Below, piece after piece: positions 13,301-22,980 of a DNA stretch of 64,000 bases. This DNA comes from Balaenoptera acutorostrata (taxonomy: Eukaryota > Chordata > Mammalia > Artiodactyla > Balaenopteridae). Location: positions 39,224,428-39,288,427 of the forward strand of contig NC_080081.1 in NCBI RefSeq assembly GCF_949987535.1. Reading direction: 5' to 3'. A program made the position numbers and the translations under genes. The notes under the pieces are model-generated. The model did no database searches and had not been told where the DNA came from. It saw only the letters and a program-made list of their open reading frames with translations. Position 1 is the stretch's first letter. Every line of letters begins with the position of its first letter.

Positions 13301-14080
13301 ATTGTGTACCCTCCATGTGTTTGTATTTTTTACAGATCTTTTCCTGTAATTGATATCTAGTCTCATAGCGTTGTGGTCAGAAAAGATACTTGATATGATT
13401 TCAATTTTCTTAAAATTACCAAGACTTGATTTGTGACCCAAGATATGATCTATCCTGGAGAATGTTCCATGAGCACTTGAGAAAAATGTGTATTCTGTTG
13501 TTTTGGGGTGTATTGTCCTATAAATATCAATTAAGTCCATCTTGTTTAATGTATCATTTACAGCTTGTGTTTCCTTATTTATTTTCATTTTGGATGATCT
13601 GTCCTTTGGTGAAAGTGGGGTGTTAAAGTCCCCTACTATGATTGTGTTGCTCTCGATTTCCCCTTTTATGGCTGTTAGTATTTGCCTTATGTATTGAGGT
13701 GCTCCTATGTTGGGTGCATAAATATTTACAATTGTTATACCTTCTTCTTGGATCGATCCCTTGATCATTATATAGTGTCCTTCTTTGTCTCTTGTAATAG
13801 TCTTTATTTTAAAGTCTACTTTGTTTGATATGAGAATTGCTATTCCAGCTTTCTTTTGATTTCCATTTGCATGGAATATCTTTTTCCATCCCCTCACTTT
13901 CAGTCTGTATGTGTCTCTAGGTCTGAAGTGGGTCTCTTGTAGACAGCATATATATGGGTCCTTTTTGTATCCATTCAGCCAGTCTATGTCTTTTGGTGGG
14001 AGCATTTAATCCATTTACATTTAAGGTAATTATCGATATGTATCTTCCTATTCCCATTTTCTTAAATGTTTTGGGTTTGT
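10380..14080 (-). pseudogene. L1 ORF2 (endonuclease-reverse transcriptase), broken
   Basis: ORF2 supplies nicking and target-primed reverse transcription. The endonuclease domain covers about 14060-13300 ('CCLQETHF', 'SDHNAMRLDI'). The reverse transcriptase holds the catalytic FADD box ('[12 protein letters not shown]') in the 12320-11445 segment. The Cys-rich end '[14 protein letters not shown]' lies near 10680. Breaks I can see: a frame change near 13965, just after the N-terminus; a stop near 13200, where Trp is expected; a frame change near 12720; a stop near 12328; a frame change near 11510; and a stop at 10415-10417 replacing a Trp about 20 codons before the normal end. No full-length product is possible. 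Confidence 0.88.
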
Positions 14081-14115
14081 TATTGTAGGTGTTTTCCTTC
14101 TCTTGTGTTTCTTGC

Positions 14116-15009
14116 CTAGAGAAGTTCCTTTAGCATTTGTTGTAAAGCTGGTTTGGTGGTGCTGAACTCTCTCAGCTTTTGCTTCCCTGTAAAGGTTTTA
14201 ATTTCTCCATCAAATCTGAATGAGATCCTTGCTGGGTAGAGTAATCTTGGTTGTAGGTTTTTCTCCTTCATCACTTTAAGTATATCCTGCCACTCCCTTC
14301 TGGCTTGCAGAGTTTCTGCTGAAAGATCAGCTGTTAACCTTATGGGGATTCCCTTGTGTGTTATTTGTTGTTTTTCCCTTGCTGCTTTTAATATGTTTTC
14401 TTTATATTTAATTTTTGATAGTTTGATTAATATGTGTCCTGGCGTGTTTCTCCTTGGATTTACCCTGTATGGGACTCTATGTGCTTCCAGGACTTGATTA
14501 ACTATTTCCTTTCCCATATTAAGGACGTTTTCTACTATAATCTCTTCAAATATTTTCTCAGTCCCCTTCTTTTTCTCTTCTTCTTCTGGGACCCCTATAA
14601 TTCGAATGTTGGTGCATTTAATGTTGTCCCAGAGGTCTCTGAGACTGTCCTCAGTTCTTTTCATTCTTTTTTCTTTATTCTGCTCTGCAGTAGTTATTTC
14701 CACTATTTTATCTTCCAGATCACTTATCCGTTCTTCTGCCTCAGTTATTCTGCTATTGATCCCATCTAGAGTATTTTTAATTTCATTTATTGTGTTCTTC
14801 ATCGTTGCTTGGTCCCTCTTTAGTTCTTCTACATCCTTGTTAAATGTTTCTTGCATTTTGTCTATTCTATTTCCAAGATTTTGGATCATCTTTACAATAA
14901 TTATTCTGAATTCTTTTTCAGGTAGACTGCCTATTTCCTCTTCATTTGTTAGGTCTGGTGTGTTTTGACCCTGCTCCTTCATCTGTTGTGTGTTTTTCTG
15001 TCTTCTCAT
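14116..15009 (-). CDS. L1 ORF1 protein, open frame of 297 aa
   Basis: This is the RNA-binding chaperone of the L1 ribonucleoprotein; it forms trimers and coats L1 RNA in the cytoplasm. Residues about 35-110 form a heptad-rich coiled coil ('IDKMQETFNKDVEELKRDQ', then 'ITEAEERISDLEDKI'). About 130-220 is the RNA-recognition domain, with 'IRIIGVPEEEEKK' at its start. About 230-297 is the C-terminal domain, ending 'KPALQQMLKELL' as ORF1 proteins normally do. The first Met (MRRQKN) sits where the family starts, and the length is normal for cetartiodactyl L1. No stop interrupts the frame, in contrast with ORF2 just downstream. Whether it is expressed depends on the 5'UTR promoter at 15841-17171. 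Being open does not prove function. Confidence 0.85.
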   Translation of the reverse strand: MRRQKNTQQMKEQGQNTPDLTNEEEIGSLPEKEFRIIIVKMIQNLGNRIDKMQETFNKDVEELKRDQATMKNTINEIKNTLDGINSRITEAEERISDLEDKIVEITTAEQNKEKRMKRTEDSLRDLWDNIKCTNIRIIGVPEEEEKKKGTEKIFEEIIVENVLNMGKEIVNQVLEAHRVPYRVNPRRNTPGHILIKLSKIKYKENILKAAREKQQITHKGIPIRLTADLSAETLQARREWQDILKVMKEKNLQPRLLYPARISFRFDGEIKTFTGKQKLREFSTTKPALQQMLKELL

Positions 15010-15509
15010 TTTGCTTACCTTACTGTGTTTGGGGTTTCCTTTTCACAGGCTGCAGGTTTGTAGTTCCCGTTGTTTTTGGTATCTGTCACATTGGCTAAGG
15101 TTGGTTCAGTGGGTTGTGTAGGCTTCCTGGTGGAGGGGACTAGTGCCTGTGTTCTGGTGGATGAGGCTGGATCTTGTCTTTCTGGTGGGCACGTCCACGT
15201 CTGGTGGTGTGTTTTGGGGTGTCTGTGGCCTTATTATGATTTTAGGCAGCCTCTCTGCTAATGGATGGGGCTGTGTTCCTGTCTTGTTAGTTGCTTGGTA
15301 TAGGGTGTCCAGCACTGTAGCTTGCTGGTCATTGAGTGAAGCTGGGTCTTGATGTTGAGATGGAGATCTCTGAGAGATTTTCGCTGTTTGGTATTATGTG
15401 GAGCTGGGAGGTCTCTTACGGACCAGTGTCCTGAAGTTGGCTCTGCCACCTCAGAGGCACAGCCCTGATGCCTGGCTGGAGCACCAAGAGCCTTTCTTCC
15501 ACATGGCTC

Positions 15510-15840
15510 AGAATAAAAGGGACTAAAAATAGAAAGAAAGAAAGAAAGAGGATAAAATAAAATAAAGCTATTATAATAAACAATAAGAAAAAAATTATTA
15601 CGAAAAAATATATTAAGAATTTTTTTTTAATTTTTAAAAATAAATTTATGAATTTTTTATAATAAAAAATAAGAAAAATATTATGAAGTAACAAATTTAT
15701 TAAGAAAATTTTTTTTAATTTTTAAAATAAAAAATATGAAAAAACTTATTATGAAAAATTTTTTTTAATTTTTAAAAATAGAAAATAAGGAAAAAATTAT
15801 TAAGAAAAATAATTTTTTAAGTACAAAATTTAAAAAAAAT
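15510..15840. repeat. AT-rich degenerate tandem array between L1 5'UTR and ORF1
   Basis: Units built around 'aattttttttaatttttaaa' recur near 15618, 15703, 15757 and 15808, separated by 'ttatgaa' or 'ttaagaaaa' variants. A (GAAA)n run lies at 15533-15549. Such an array between the GC-rich promoter and ORF1 is a feature of this L1 lineage rather than an independent insertion. Confidence 0.7.
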
Positions 15841-17171
15841 GGACAGACCGAACCCTAGGACTAATGGTGAAAGCAAAGCTATACAGACAAAATCTCACCC
15901 AGAAGCATACACATATACACTCACAAAAAAAGGAAAAGGGGAAAAATTAATATATCCTGCTCCCAAAGTCCACCTCCTGAATTTGGGATGATTCGTTGTC
16001 TATTCAGGTATTCCACAGATGCAGGCACATCAAGTTGTTTGTGGAGCTTTAATCCGCTGCTTCTGAGGCTTCTGGGAGAGATTTCCCTTTCTCTTCTTTA
16101 TTCGCACAGCTCCCGGGGTTCAGCTTTGGATTTGGAACCGCCTCTGCGTGTAGGTCGCCTGAGGGCATCTGTTCTTCGCTCACACAGGACGGGGTTAAAG
16201 GAGCAGCTGCTTCAGGGGCTCTGGCTCACTCAGGCGGGGGAGAGGGAAGGGTATGGATGCGGGGCGAGCCAGCGGTGGCAGAGTCCGGCAGGATGTTGCA
16301 GCAGCCTGAGGCGCACCGTGTGTTCTCCCGGGGAAGTTGTCCCTGGATCACGGGAGCCTGGCAGTGGCAGGCTACACAGGCTCCCGGGAAGGGAGGTGTG
16401 GATAGTGACCTGTGCTCGCACACAGGCTTCTTGGTGGCGCCAGCAGCAGCCTTAGTGTCTCATGCCCGTCTCTGGGGCCCGCGCTGATAGCCACAGCTCG
16501 CACCTGTCTCTGAAGCTCGTTTAGGCTGCACTCTGAATCCCCTCTCCTTGCGCACCGCGAAACAAGGAGGCAAGAAAAAGTCTCTTGCCTCTTCGGCAGC
16601 TGCAGACTTTTTCCTGGACTCCCTCCCGGCTAGCTGTGGTGCGCTAACCCCTTCAGGCTGTGTTCATGTCGCCAACCCCAGTCCTCTCCCTGCGATCCAA
16701 CTGAAGCCCGAGCCTCAGCTCCCAGCCCCGCCCGCCCTGGCGGGTGAGCAGACAAGCCTCTCGGGCTGGTGAGTGCTGCTCGGCGCCCAGCCTCTGTGCG
16801 GGAATCTCTCCGCTTTGGCCTCCACACCCCTGTGGCTGCGCTCTCCTCCGTGACTCCGAAGCTTCCCCCCTCCGCCACCCGCTGTCTCTGCCCACGAAGG
16901 GCCTTCCTAGTGTGTGGAAACCTTTCCTCCTTCACAGGTCCCTCCCACTGGTGCAGGTCCCGTCCCTATTCTTTTGTCTCTGTTATTTCTTTTTTCTTTT
17001 GCCCTACCCAAGTACGTGGTGAGTTTCTTGCATTTTGGGAGGTCTGACGTCTTCTGCCAGTGTTCAGTGAGTGTTCTACAGGAGCAGTTCCACGTGTAGA
17101 TGTATTTCTAATGTATCTGTGGGAAGGAAGGTGATCTCCACGTCTTACTCTTCCACCATCTTTATCCATTC
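15841..17171 (-). promoter_or_regulatory. GC-rich L1 5'UTR, internal promoter region
   Basis: In this otherwise AT-rich window, about 16000-17100 is strongly GC-rich and holds many CpGs. It occupies the 5' end of the L1, directly after 'gataaagatggtggaagag', where L1 elements carry their internal RNA polymerase II promoter. Open frames across it on both strands (up to 155 codons) follow from the composition and match no protein. CpG retention suggests the insertion is fairly recent. Confidence 0.75.
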
Positions 17172-17359
17172 TATAAATATATTTTTAACTTGTTCCTCAG
17201 GTCATCATCTACTTCAGCCAGCCTAACCACCTTATAGATCTTTTTGGGGGAGCCACCTATTTAAATAAGAACAGGTACATTGTTAATCTAAAAAATGTTT
17301 TACATTTGTAATGTGGAATGATTTCTTTCAAATTTGGAGCACTCTCAAAAACTATAACT

Positions 17360-18506
17360 AGAGAAATGTCTATTTAGGTCTTCTGCCATTTTTTGATTGG
17401 GTTGTTTGATTGTTTAATATTGAGCTGCCAGAGCTGTTTATATATTTTGGAGATTAATCCCTTGTCAGTTGCTTCATTTGCAAATATTTTCTCCCATTCT
17501 GTGGGTTGTCTTTTCATCTTGTTTATGATTTCCTTTTGTCCCACTTGTTTATTTTTGTTTTTATTTTCATTACTCTAGGAGGTGGGTCAACAAACACATT
17601 AAAAGATGCTCAACATCATTAATTATTAGAGAAATGTAAATCAAAATTACAATGCAGTATCACCTCACACCAGTCAGAATGGCCATCATCAAAAAATCTA
17701 CACACAAAAAAAAATGCTGGAGAGGGTGTGGAGAAAAGGGAACCCTCTTACAATGTTGGTGGGAATGTAAATTTATAAAGCCACTATGGAGAACAGTATG
17801 AAGGTTCCTTAAAAAACTAAAAACAGAACTGTTGTATGATTCCCAATCCCACTCCTGGGCATGTACCTGGAGAAAACAATAATTCAAAAAGATACATGCA
17901 CCCCAGTGTTCATTGCAGCACTATTTACAGTAGCCCGGACGTGGAAGCAACCTAAATATCCATTAACAAGGAATGGATAAAGAAGATATGGTACATATGT
18001 ACAATGAAATATCACTGTGCCATAAAAAGGAACGAAATTGTGTCATTTGCAGAGAGTGGCTGGACTTAGAGACTGTCATACAGAGTGAAGTAAGTCAGAA
18101 AGAGAAAAACAAATGTCATATATTAACGTATACATGTGGAATCTAGAAAAATGATATAGATGATCTTATTGGCAAAGCAGAAATAGAGACACAGACGTAA
18201 AGAACAAACATATAGATACTGGGGGGGGGAGGGGGGAGGAACGAGGGCGTGGGATGGATTGGGAGATTGGGATTGACATATATACATTACTATGCATAAA
18301 ATAGATAACCAATGACAATTGGCTGTATAACACATGGAAATCTACTCAATTCTCTGTGGTGACCTAAATGGGAAGGAAATCCAAAAAAGAGGGGATATAT
18401 GCATACATGTAGCTGATTCACTTTGCTGTACAGCAGAAACTAACACAACATTGTAAAGCAAATATTCTCCAATAAAAAATTTGCAAAAAAAAATCAAAAC
18501 AAAAAC
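17360..18506. mobile_element. 5'-inverted (twin-primed) L1 3' fragment
   Basis: 17360-17585 matches the minus strand of the L1 ORF2 3' region (the same text as 10825-11065). 17597-18490 is the adjoining downstream part in plus orientation, through the 3'UTR to 'ccaataaaaaatttgc' and an A-rich tail. The two parts meet tail to tail at about 17590. Flanking duplications aaaactataact occur at 17348-17359 and 18507-18518, so the inverted and direct parts arrived as one insertion. This is the pattern expected from twin priming during target-primed reverse transcription. Only the ORF2 C-terminal end is present, and it is non-coding. Confidence 0.88.
18221..18237 (+). other. G-rich run in L1 3'UTR
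   Basis: Nine Gs, A, then six Gs on the L1 sense strand. L1 3'UTRs carry such a polypurine, quadruplex-capable run at this place. Confidence 0.7.
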
Positions 18507-18977
18507 AAAACTATAACTTGCTTTGTGAATGTGTTAATTATCTATCTTCCCCTCTGAAAAGTAGCTTATATGCATATTTTGTAATTAGGGTTTTGAAACA
18601 AAATTCTAAAGTTTGCATATCAAATAATATTCTAAAATAGTGTTTCAAGGTCTCTGACAGGCTTTCAAGAGATCCACAGTAGTTTAACTGTTCTAAAAGG
18701 CTATGAAATAACTTTTGTCATACGCATTTCACAAATTTGAATTTTAAGCTTTATTGATATTTTCTCAGAAATATTGTTATTGTCATAATAACCTTATATT
18801 CTTAAAGGTTTTTAATATGCTTTCCAGGCTTCTTCATCTTCTTTTCACTTATTCTGAGTCTTATTTAACATTAATTATCAGGTTGATAAATAATTCCACC
18901 TGAGGTGGGGGGGACAGATCACTGTGCATGTTATAAATTGTATTTTTTAATTTGTATTTTTGTTGAATTGTGAAAAA

Positions 18978-18980
<3 letters not shown>

Positions 18981-19031
<51 letters not shown>
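18981..19031. repeat. (TA)n microsatellite
   Basis: About 25 uninterrupted TA units. Confidence 0.95.
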
Positions 19032-19035
<4 letters not shown>

Positions 19036-19717
19036 GGCTCAAAAGCCATTCTTGAAAAGATAAAAGTTAGTAATGAAACAGTCATGTAAATATTACAATC
19101 TAGATTTGTCATTAATAAGTAGTGAGATGATTACCAGTACTAATGTAGATTGTGAATCTGTGTGTGAGCTGGAGAAAATAAAACTGTGCAACAATTTTAC
19201 ACAAATAGATTAAAATGACTTAAAAATCATAGGATTGGAAAGTGGGTATATTGAACTAGAAATTCATTACCTCAAGTATTCAGCATGTTATCATTTATAA
19301 AAATTTGATACATTTTGATAATTTTTTTTTGAAAATTTATATAATTTTCAAAGCAATTTTCTGTTTGGTAAACCAATCACATTTTTTTCCTAGAGCAAGT
19401 GCTCAGTATTGATTTCATTGTAAATTTAAGAAGTTTGTCACTATTCAGCTACCAAAACTACAGGAATATCAAAGTTTTATTTCTCTAAGAAATCATAAAC
19501 AATCATATTTAAGACATGTGATTTCAGTATTAATTATGAATATTATCCTTGGAGATAACACAGTTTGGGAGAGTAGCAAAATTCCTTTATCAATGGAAAT
19601 AAATATGATGAAAGATATGGCATTTTACATTTCATTAGACCACTGAAGTGCAGAAAACAAATCAGTTCTTGGCATATATTTAGTGTACATTAGGTAGACG
19701 TGTTTAATAACAATTTA

Positions 19718-20253
19718 CAGTCAATCTTCATTATTCCAAGATTCTGTATTTGTGAATTCATCTGCCTGCTAAAATTTATTTATAACTCCCAAATCTATAA
19801 TTTCAGCGTTTTCATGGTCATTTGCAAACATGCTCAGAGCAGCAAAAAATTTGATTCCCCCAACACCCGCATTCCCAGCTGAGATTATACAAGTTGCAGC
19901 TCTGCTTTCAACCAGAGGCAGATGGACCAGAGGATGGAGACAGTAGGGGGTGGTGGAGTAAAGGGCAAGAAGCTCCAGTTCTAGTATGGGGATTGAACCC
20001 TAACTTTGGCACCTGTTAGTGGGGTAGCCCCAGGCAAGTCACTTAACACTTCTGAACCTCACTTTCTCTTTTGCAAAATAAAGAAAATAGAATCTACCAG
20101 GATGAGTTGTTTTAAGGATTTAAGATTATAATCTATGTTACTTATGTATATCTATATGTACATATTTATCCTGGGGCAATGATTCAGTACTTGCAAATTC
20201 AGTTTTTGTCAACTTTATGTAACATAACTGCTGTGCATGATGAGAAATGACTG
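19718..20253. mobile_element. Tigger-type DNA transposon, internally deleted
   Basis: Terminal inverted repeats begin 'cagtcaatcttcattattcc' on the left and, read from the right end inward, 'cagtcatttctcatcatgc'. Both ends are flanked by TA (19716-19717 and 20254-20255), the target duplication of Tc1/mariner elements. The left arm ('gtatttgtgaattcatctgc') and the right arm ('ggggcaatgattcagtac') are typical of Tigger-derived non-autonomous copies. No transposase frame remains. A MIR-like SINE sits inside. Confidence 0.75.
19960..20150 (+). repeat. MIR-like SINE inside the Tigger copy
   Basis: 'ccaggcaagtcacttaacac', 'gaacctcactttctc' and 'ttgcaaaataaagaaaatag' match the conserved core of MIR SINEs in plus orientation. 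Its place between the two arms of a Tigger copy is noted as a finding. Confidence 0.6.
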
Positions 20254-20589
20254 TATATTGTCTCTCACTGCAAAACTTTATTAAGGGAGAAAAAAACATT
20301 TACATATGTACTACTTTGTGATCAATTATATAGCTTATAAAGGTATATTATCTTAAGCAAGTATCTTTCAATGTAATATGGAAGTTTGAATACATGAGTT
20401 TTTACTTGCTCCCCAAAACTACTAAAATAATATTTAAGAAATAAAAATTGGATACACAGAAGGAAAAAAAAGAAGGAGAGGAGAGACAAGATATGTGAAC
20501 AAAATTTGGGGAGATTGAATATATTTAATAAAAAGTAATGATTTAGAGAAGAGAAAACTGAAGTTATCAGAAACAGTGAAAGCAAACTC

Positions 20590-20960
20590 TCTCCTCCTTA
20601 TTCCTTTCAGTAATAGGCCACGTCTCTTTTAGCTGGACACATGACTGCCAGGTCTGACTACATTTCTTAGCATCTCTTGCATCTGTATATGTTCGCTGAG
20701 GTATAGTGAATGAAAGTAACTTGCATGACTCCGAGAACATGTCCTTTGAGAAGAAAAATATTTGTTCTCCAATTATGTTTTCCCCATCCTTCTGTCTACA
20801 ACTTGGATTCAGTGCTGGTGGTCCAAACTTTATGTGCAGAGGAATGTAGTAAGATAGACAACAACAGCAAGAAGATAGAAGGAAACTAAGTCCCTGAACA
20901 ACCTCTAGGAGCAGAGTTACTAATTATTTTGGACAATCTTCCTGTCCCCTGACTAGCTAT
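20590..20960 (+). repeat. MLT1-like LTR remnant
   Basis: 'agctggacacatgactgcc', 'catttcttagcatctcttgc' and 'gaaactaagtccctgaacaa' are arranged as in MLT1-type LTRs. The ends are unclear. Confidence 0.4.
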
Positions 20961-21524
20961 GAAAGACAGGTAAAGGGTAGACCAAAACCAATAGGATCTC
21001 CAGGTTCCTTTCTCTATCCCAGCAAAAGACAGGAATTTTATTCTTTGGAGGTACTGAGTCAGAAATATTCTGAATAAGAGGAACCAGGACTTAGCTGAGG
21101 GCAGGGAGAAAGCACCATACCAAAACAGCAGATATTTTCAAAGATATTTTCTTTCATATCAAAACAACTAAAATTTTCAAGCTTAAAACTGCACAACCTG
21201 AGTTCCTAGTTCTACAGCAGGCTTCCCATATAGAGATTTGAAGGACTCCTCTCTGAGGAGAATAATCCAAAGAGTAAAATCTAAAAAGATTAATAGATAG
21301 GAGTCTCTCAAAAAAAGCAAAGTCCAGAATTTTATAAGAACCCTACACCTTTAGTGAACTTTTTTTTAGCATATCACTCCCCAAAATAAACTGGCAGTCA
21401 AGGAAAAAAACTACTATAAACAGAGAATAACAAAACAGAAGGAGAAACTCATAAAATGTTAGAAAAACATACAGAAAGGAAAACAATATTTTAAATCTGA
21501 AATTAATATTATCTGCACTTGTTA

Positions 21525-21955
21525 TTTACACTGATTAATAGATTATCTCAAAATTTAGTGGCTTAAAACAATGAAAATATTTATTATCTCTCACAGTTTT
21601 TAAGGATCAGATGTTTGGGAGCAGTTTAGCAATGTGGTTCTGACTCAGGATTTCTCTTGGTGTAAACATCAAGATGTTGTCTGAAACTTCAGTCATCTGA
21701 AGGCCTGACAGGGCCTGGAAGACTCTTTCGCATTGTTGGCCGGTTGGTGCTAACTTTTGACAAGAATTTTCAGTTCCTCCCCATGTGGGCTCTTTCCCAG
21801 GGCTATTTGAATGTTCTCATGACTCTGGTGGCTGGTGTCCCCCAGAGCAAGTGGTCTAAGAGAAGCCAACACAGAAACTACAATGGCTTTTGTGGCCTAC
21901 ACTCAGAAGTCATACAGTCACTTCCTCAGTGTTTTATTGGTCATACTGGTTAATA
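21525..21955 (+). repeat. Dispersed repeat of the 'gtggcttaaaacaa' type
   Basis: It starts with 'caaaatttagtggcttaaaa', includes 'ttattatctctcacagtttt' and 'cagtcatctgaaggcctgac', and ends near 'gttttattggtcatactgg'. This is a common mammalian repeat whose relative is seen again at 58643-59250. I cannot give the family name with confidence. The surrounding A-rich sequence (about 21130-21520 and 22000-22290) may be an old L1 that it interrupted. Confidence 0.5.
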
Positions 21956-22304
21956 ATTATCTATTGTGGGAGAGACCTACATAAAGTGTGGATACCAGGA
22001 GATAAATATTATCAGAGTTTATTTGGAGAATGCCTACAACATCATCTCTAAGAGAAAAAAATAAATATTAAGTTGGAGAAAAGGGCAGTATATTCCGAAA
22101 AGACTTTCTAAAACTAAAAATGAATTCTTAAAAATTTAAGTGTTAGTGTCAAATATTAAGAATTCAATGGAAATTAAAATATAAACTCCAGAAATTAGAA
22201 TTTAAAAAATTTCCAGATGTTAGAACTGAAAGACAAAGAATTGGAAATTTGGGGGAAAAAATAGAATATTGTCGGGAAAAAAATAGATAAATTTTCTAGA
22301 AACT

Positions 22305-22440
22305 GCCTGCCAAGAATTCCCCCCATCTCTGTAATGCATGCAACCCCTCCAGTCATGTGATGAAACCTATTTCCACTCCCTTTGAATCTGAACTGGCTCT
22401 GGGATTTGCTTTGATCAATAAAATTTAGAAGCAGGAAGAT
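22305..22440 (+). repeat. MLT1-like LTR 5' fragment
   Basis: 'acccctccagtcatgtgatg', 'ttgaatctgaactggctctg' and 'tttgctttgatcaataaaat' resemble the first part of an MLT1-class LTR. The remainder is missing. Confidence 0.45.
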
Positions 22441-22479
22441 CAGGATAGGAAGTGGGAAAAAAGGTCAATTTCCAACTGG

Positions 22480-22980
22480 TCACTGATTCGCAATAAATAG
22501 CACTCATTTGCTTGTTTATGCAAGACATTTTGAAGAGGGTATGAAACTACAGGTGTACAAAAATACCACACAGTATGGAATACTGAGAGAAGGAAGAGCA
22601 GGTATTTATCTGCCAGCTCCTCCCATTTCCTATCTCTCAGGGCTTTAAGTTAACTTTATGCATGAAGTATTAGCTTTCCTATAGTTCTGTGTTGTTATTG
22701 AGGCCTCTGGACAGTTTCTGGAGAAGTCAGATTCACCACTACTACCACTACCCCTCAGCAGAGAGGTGCTTTGTATAAGTCTGGAAATGGTGAGATGTGA
22801 GCAGGTCTATGGGTTCACTAAGGCAAGACTTGGTTACTGAAGATGGTCTGCTCTCTACACAGTAGGTGCTGTGGAGGCCAGATTTTCTCTGCAAGAACAT
22901 CTGAGACAGCTGGTGTTAAGAGAGTAAGGGATGACAGGGGCAGCTAAGGATTTCCATTTTGTAAGCATCCCAACTCAGGA
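22480..22980 (-). repeat. Probable 3' LTR of the ERVL-like element
   Basis: Read on the minus strand, it contains 'gctggcagataaatacctgc' and 'gtatttttgtacacctgtag', as in LTRs that flank ERVL elements. It lies directly downstream of the ERVL-like internal region. Ends and target duplication were not determined. Confidence 0.4.

Larger units (their letters stand above)
9868..17171 (-). mobile_element. Nearly full-length L1 retrotransposon
   Basis: On the minus strand the order is 5'UTR (about 17171-15841), AT-rich array (15840-15510), ORF1 (15009-14116), broken ORF2 (about 14080-10380) and 3'UTR with the oligo-A end at 9868. The 5' end, 'gataaagatggtggaagag', is the usual start of cetartiodactyl L1, so the copy is probably not 5'-truncated. 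A likely target duplication, tataaatatat, occurs at 9843-9853 and 17172-17182; it is AT-rich and so only moderately convincing. The element is about 7.3 kb. ORF2 carries several stops and frame changes, so it cannot move on its own. Confidence 0.93.

Noticed and set aside
15510..15840. Possible CRISPR-like or satellite array
   Set aside because: Units are degenerate and AT-rich, without fixed repeats and unique spacers, and lie at a fixed place in an L1. The organism is a mammal in any case.
15988..17047. Many open frames on both strands, up to 155 codons
   Set aside because: They lie in the L1 5'UTR; composition explains them and none matches a protein.
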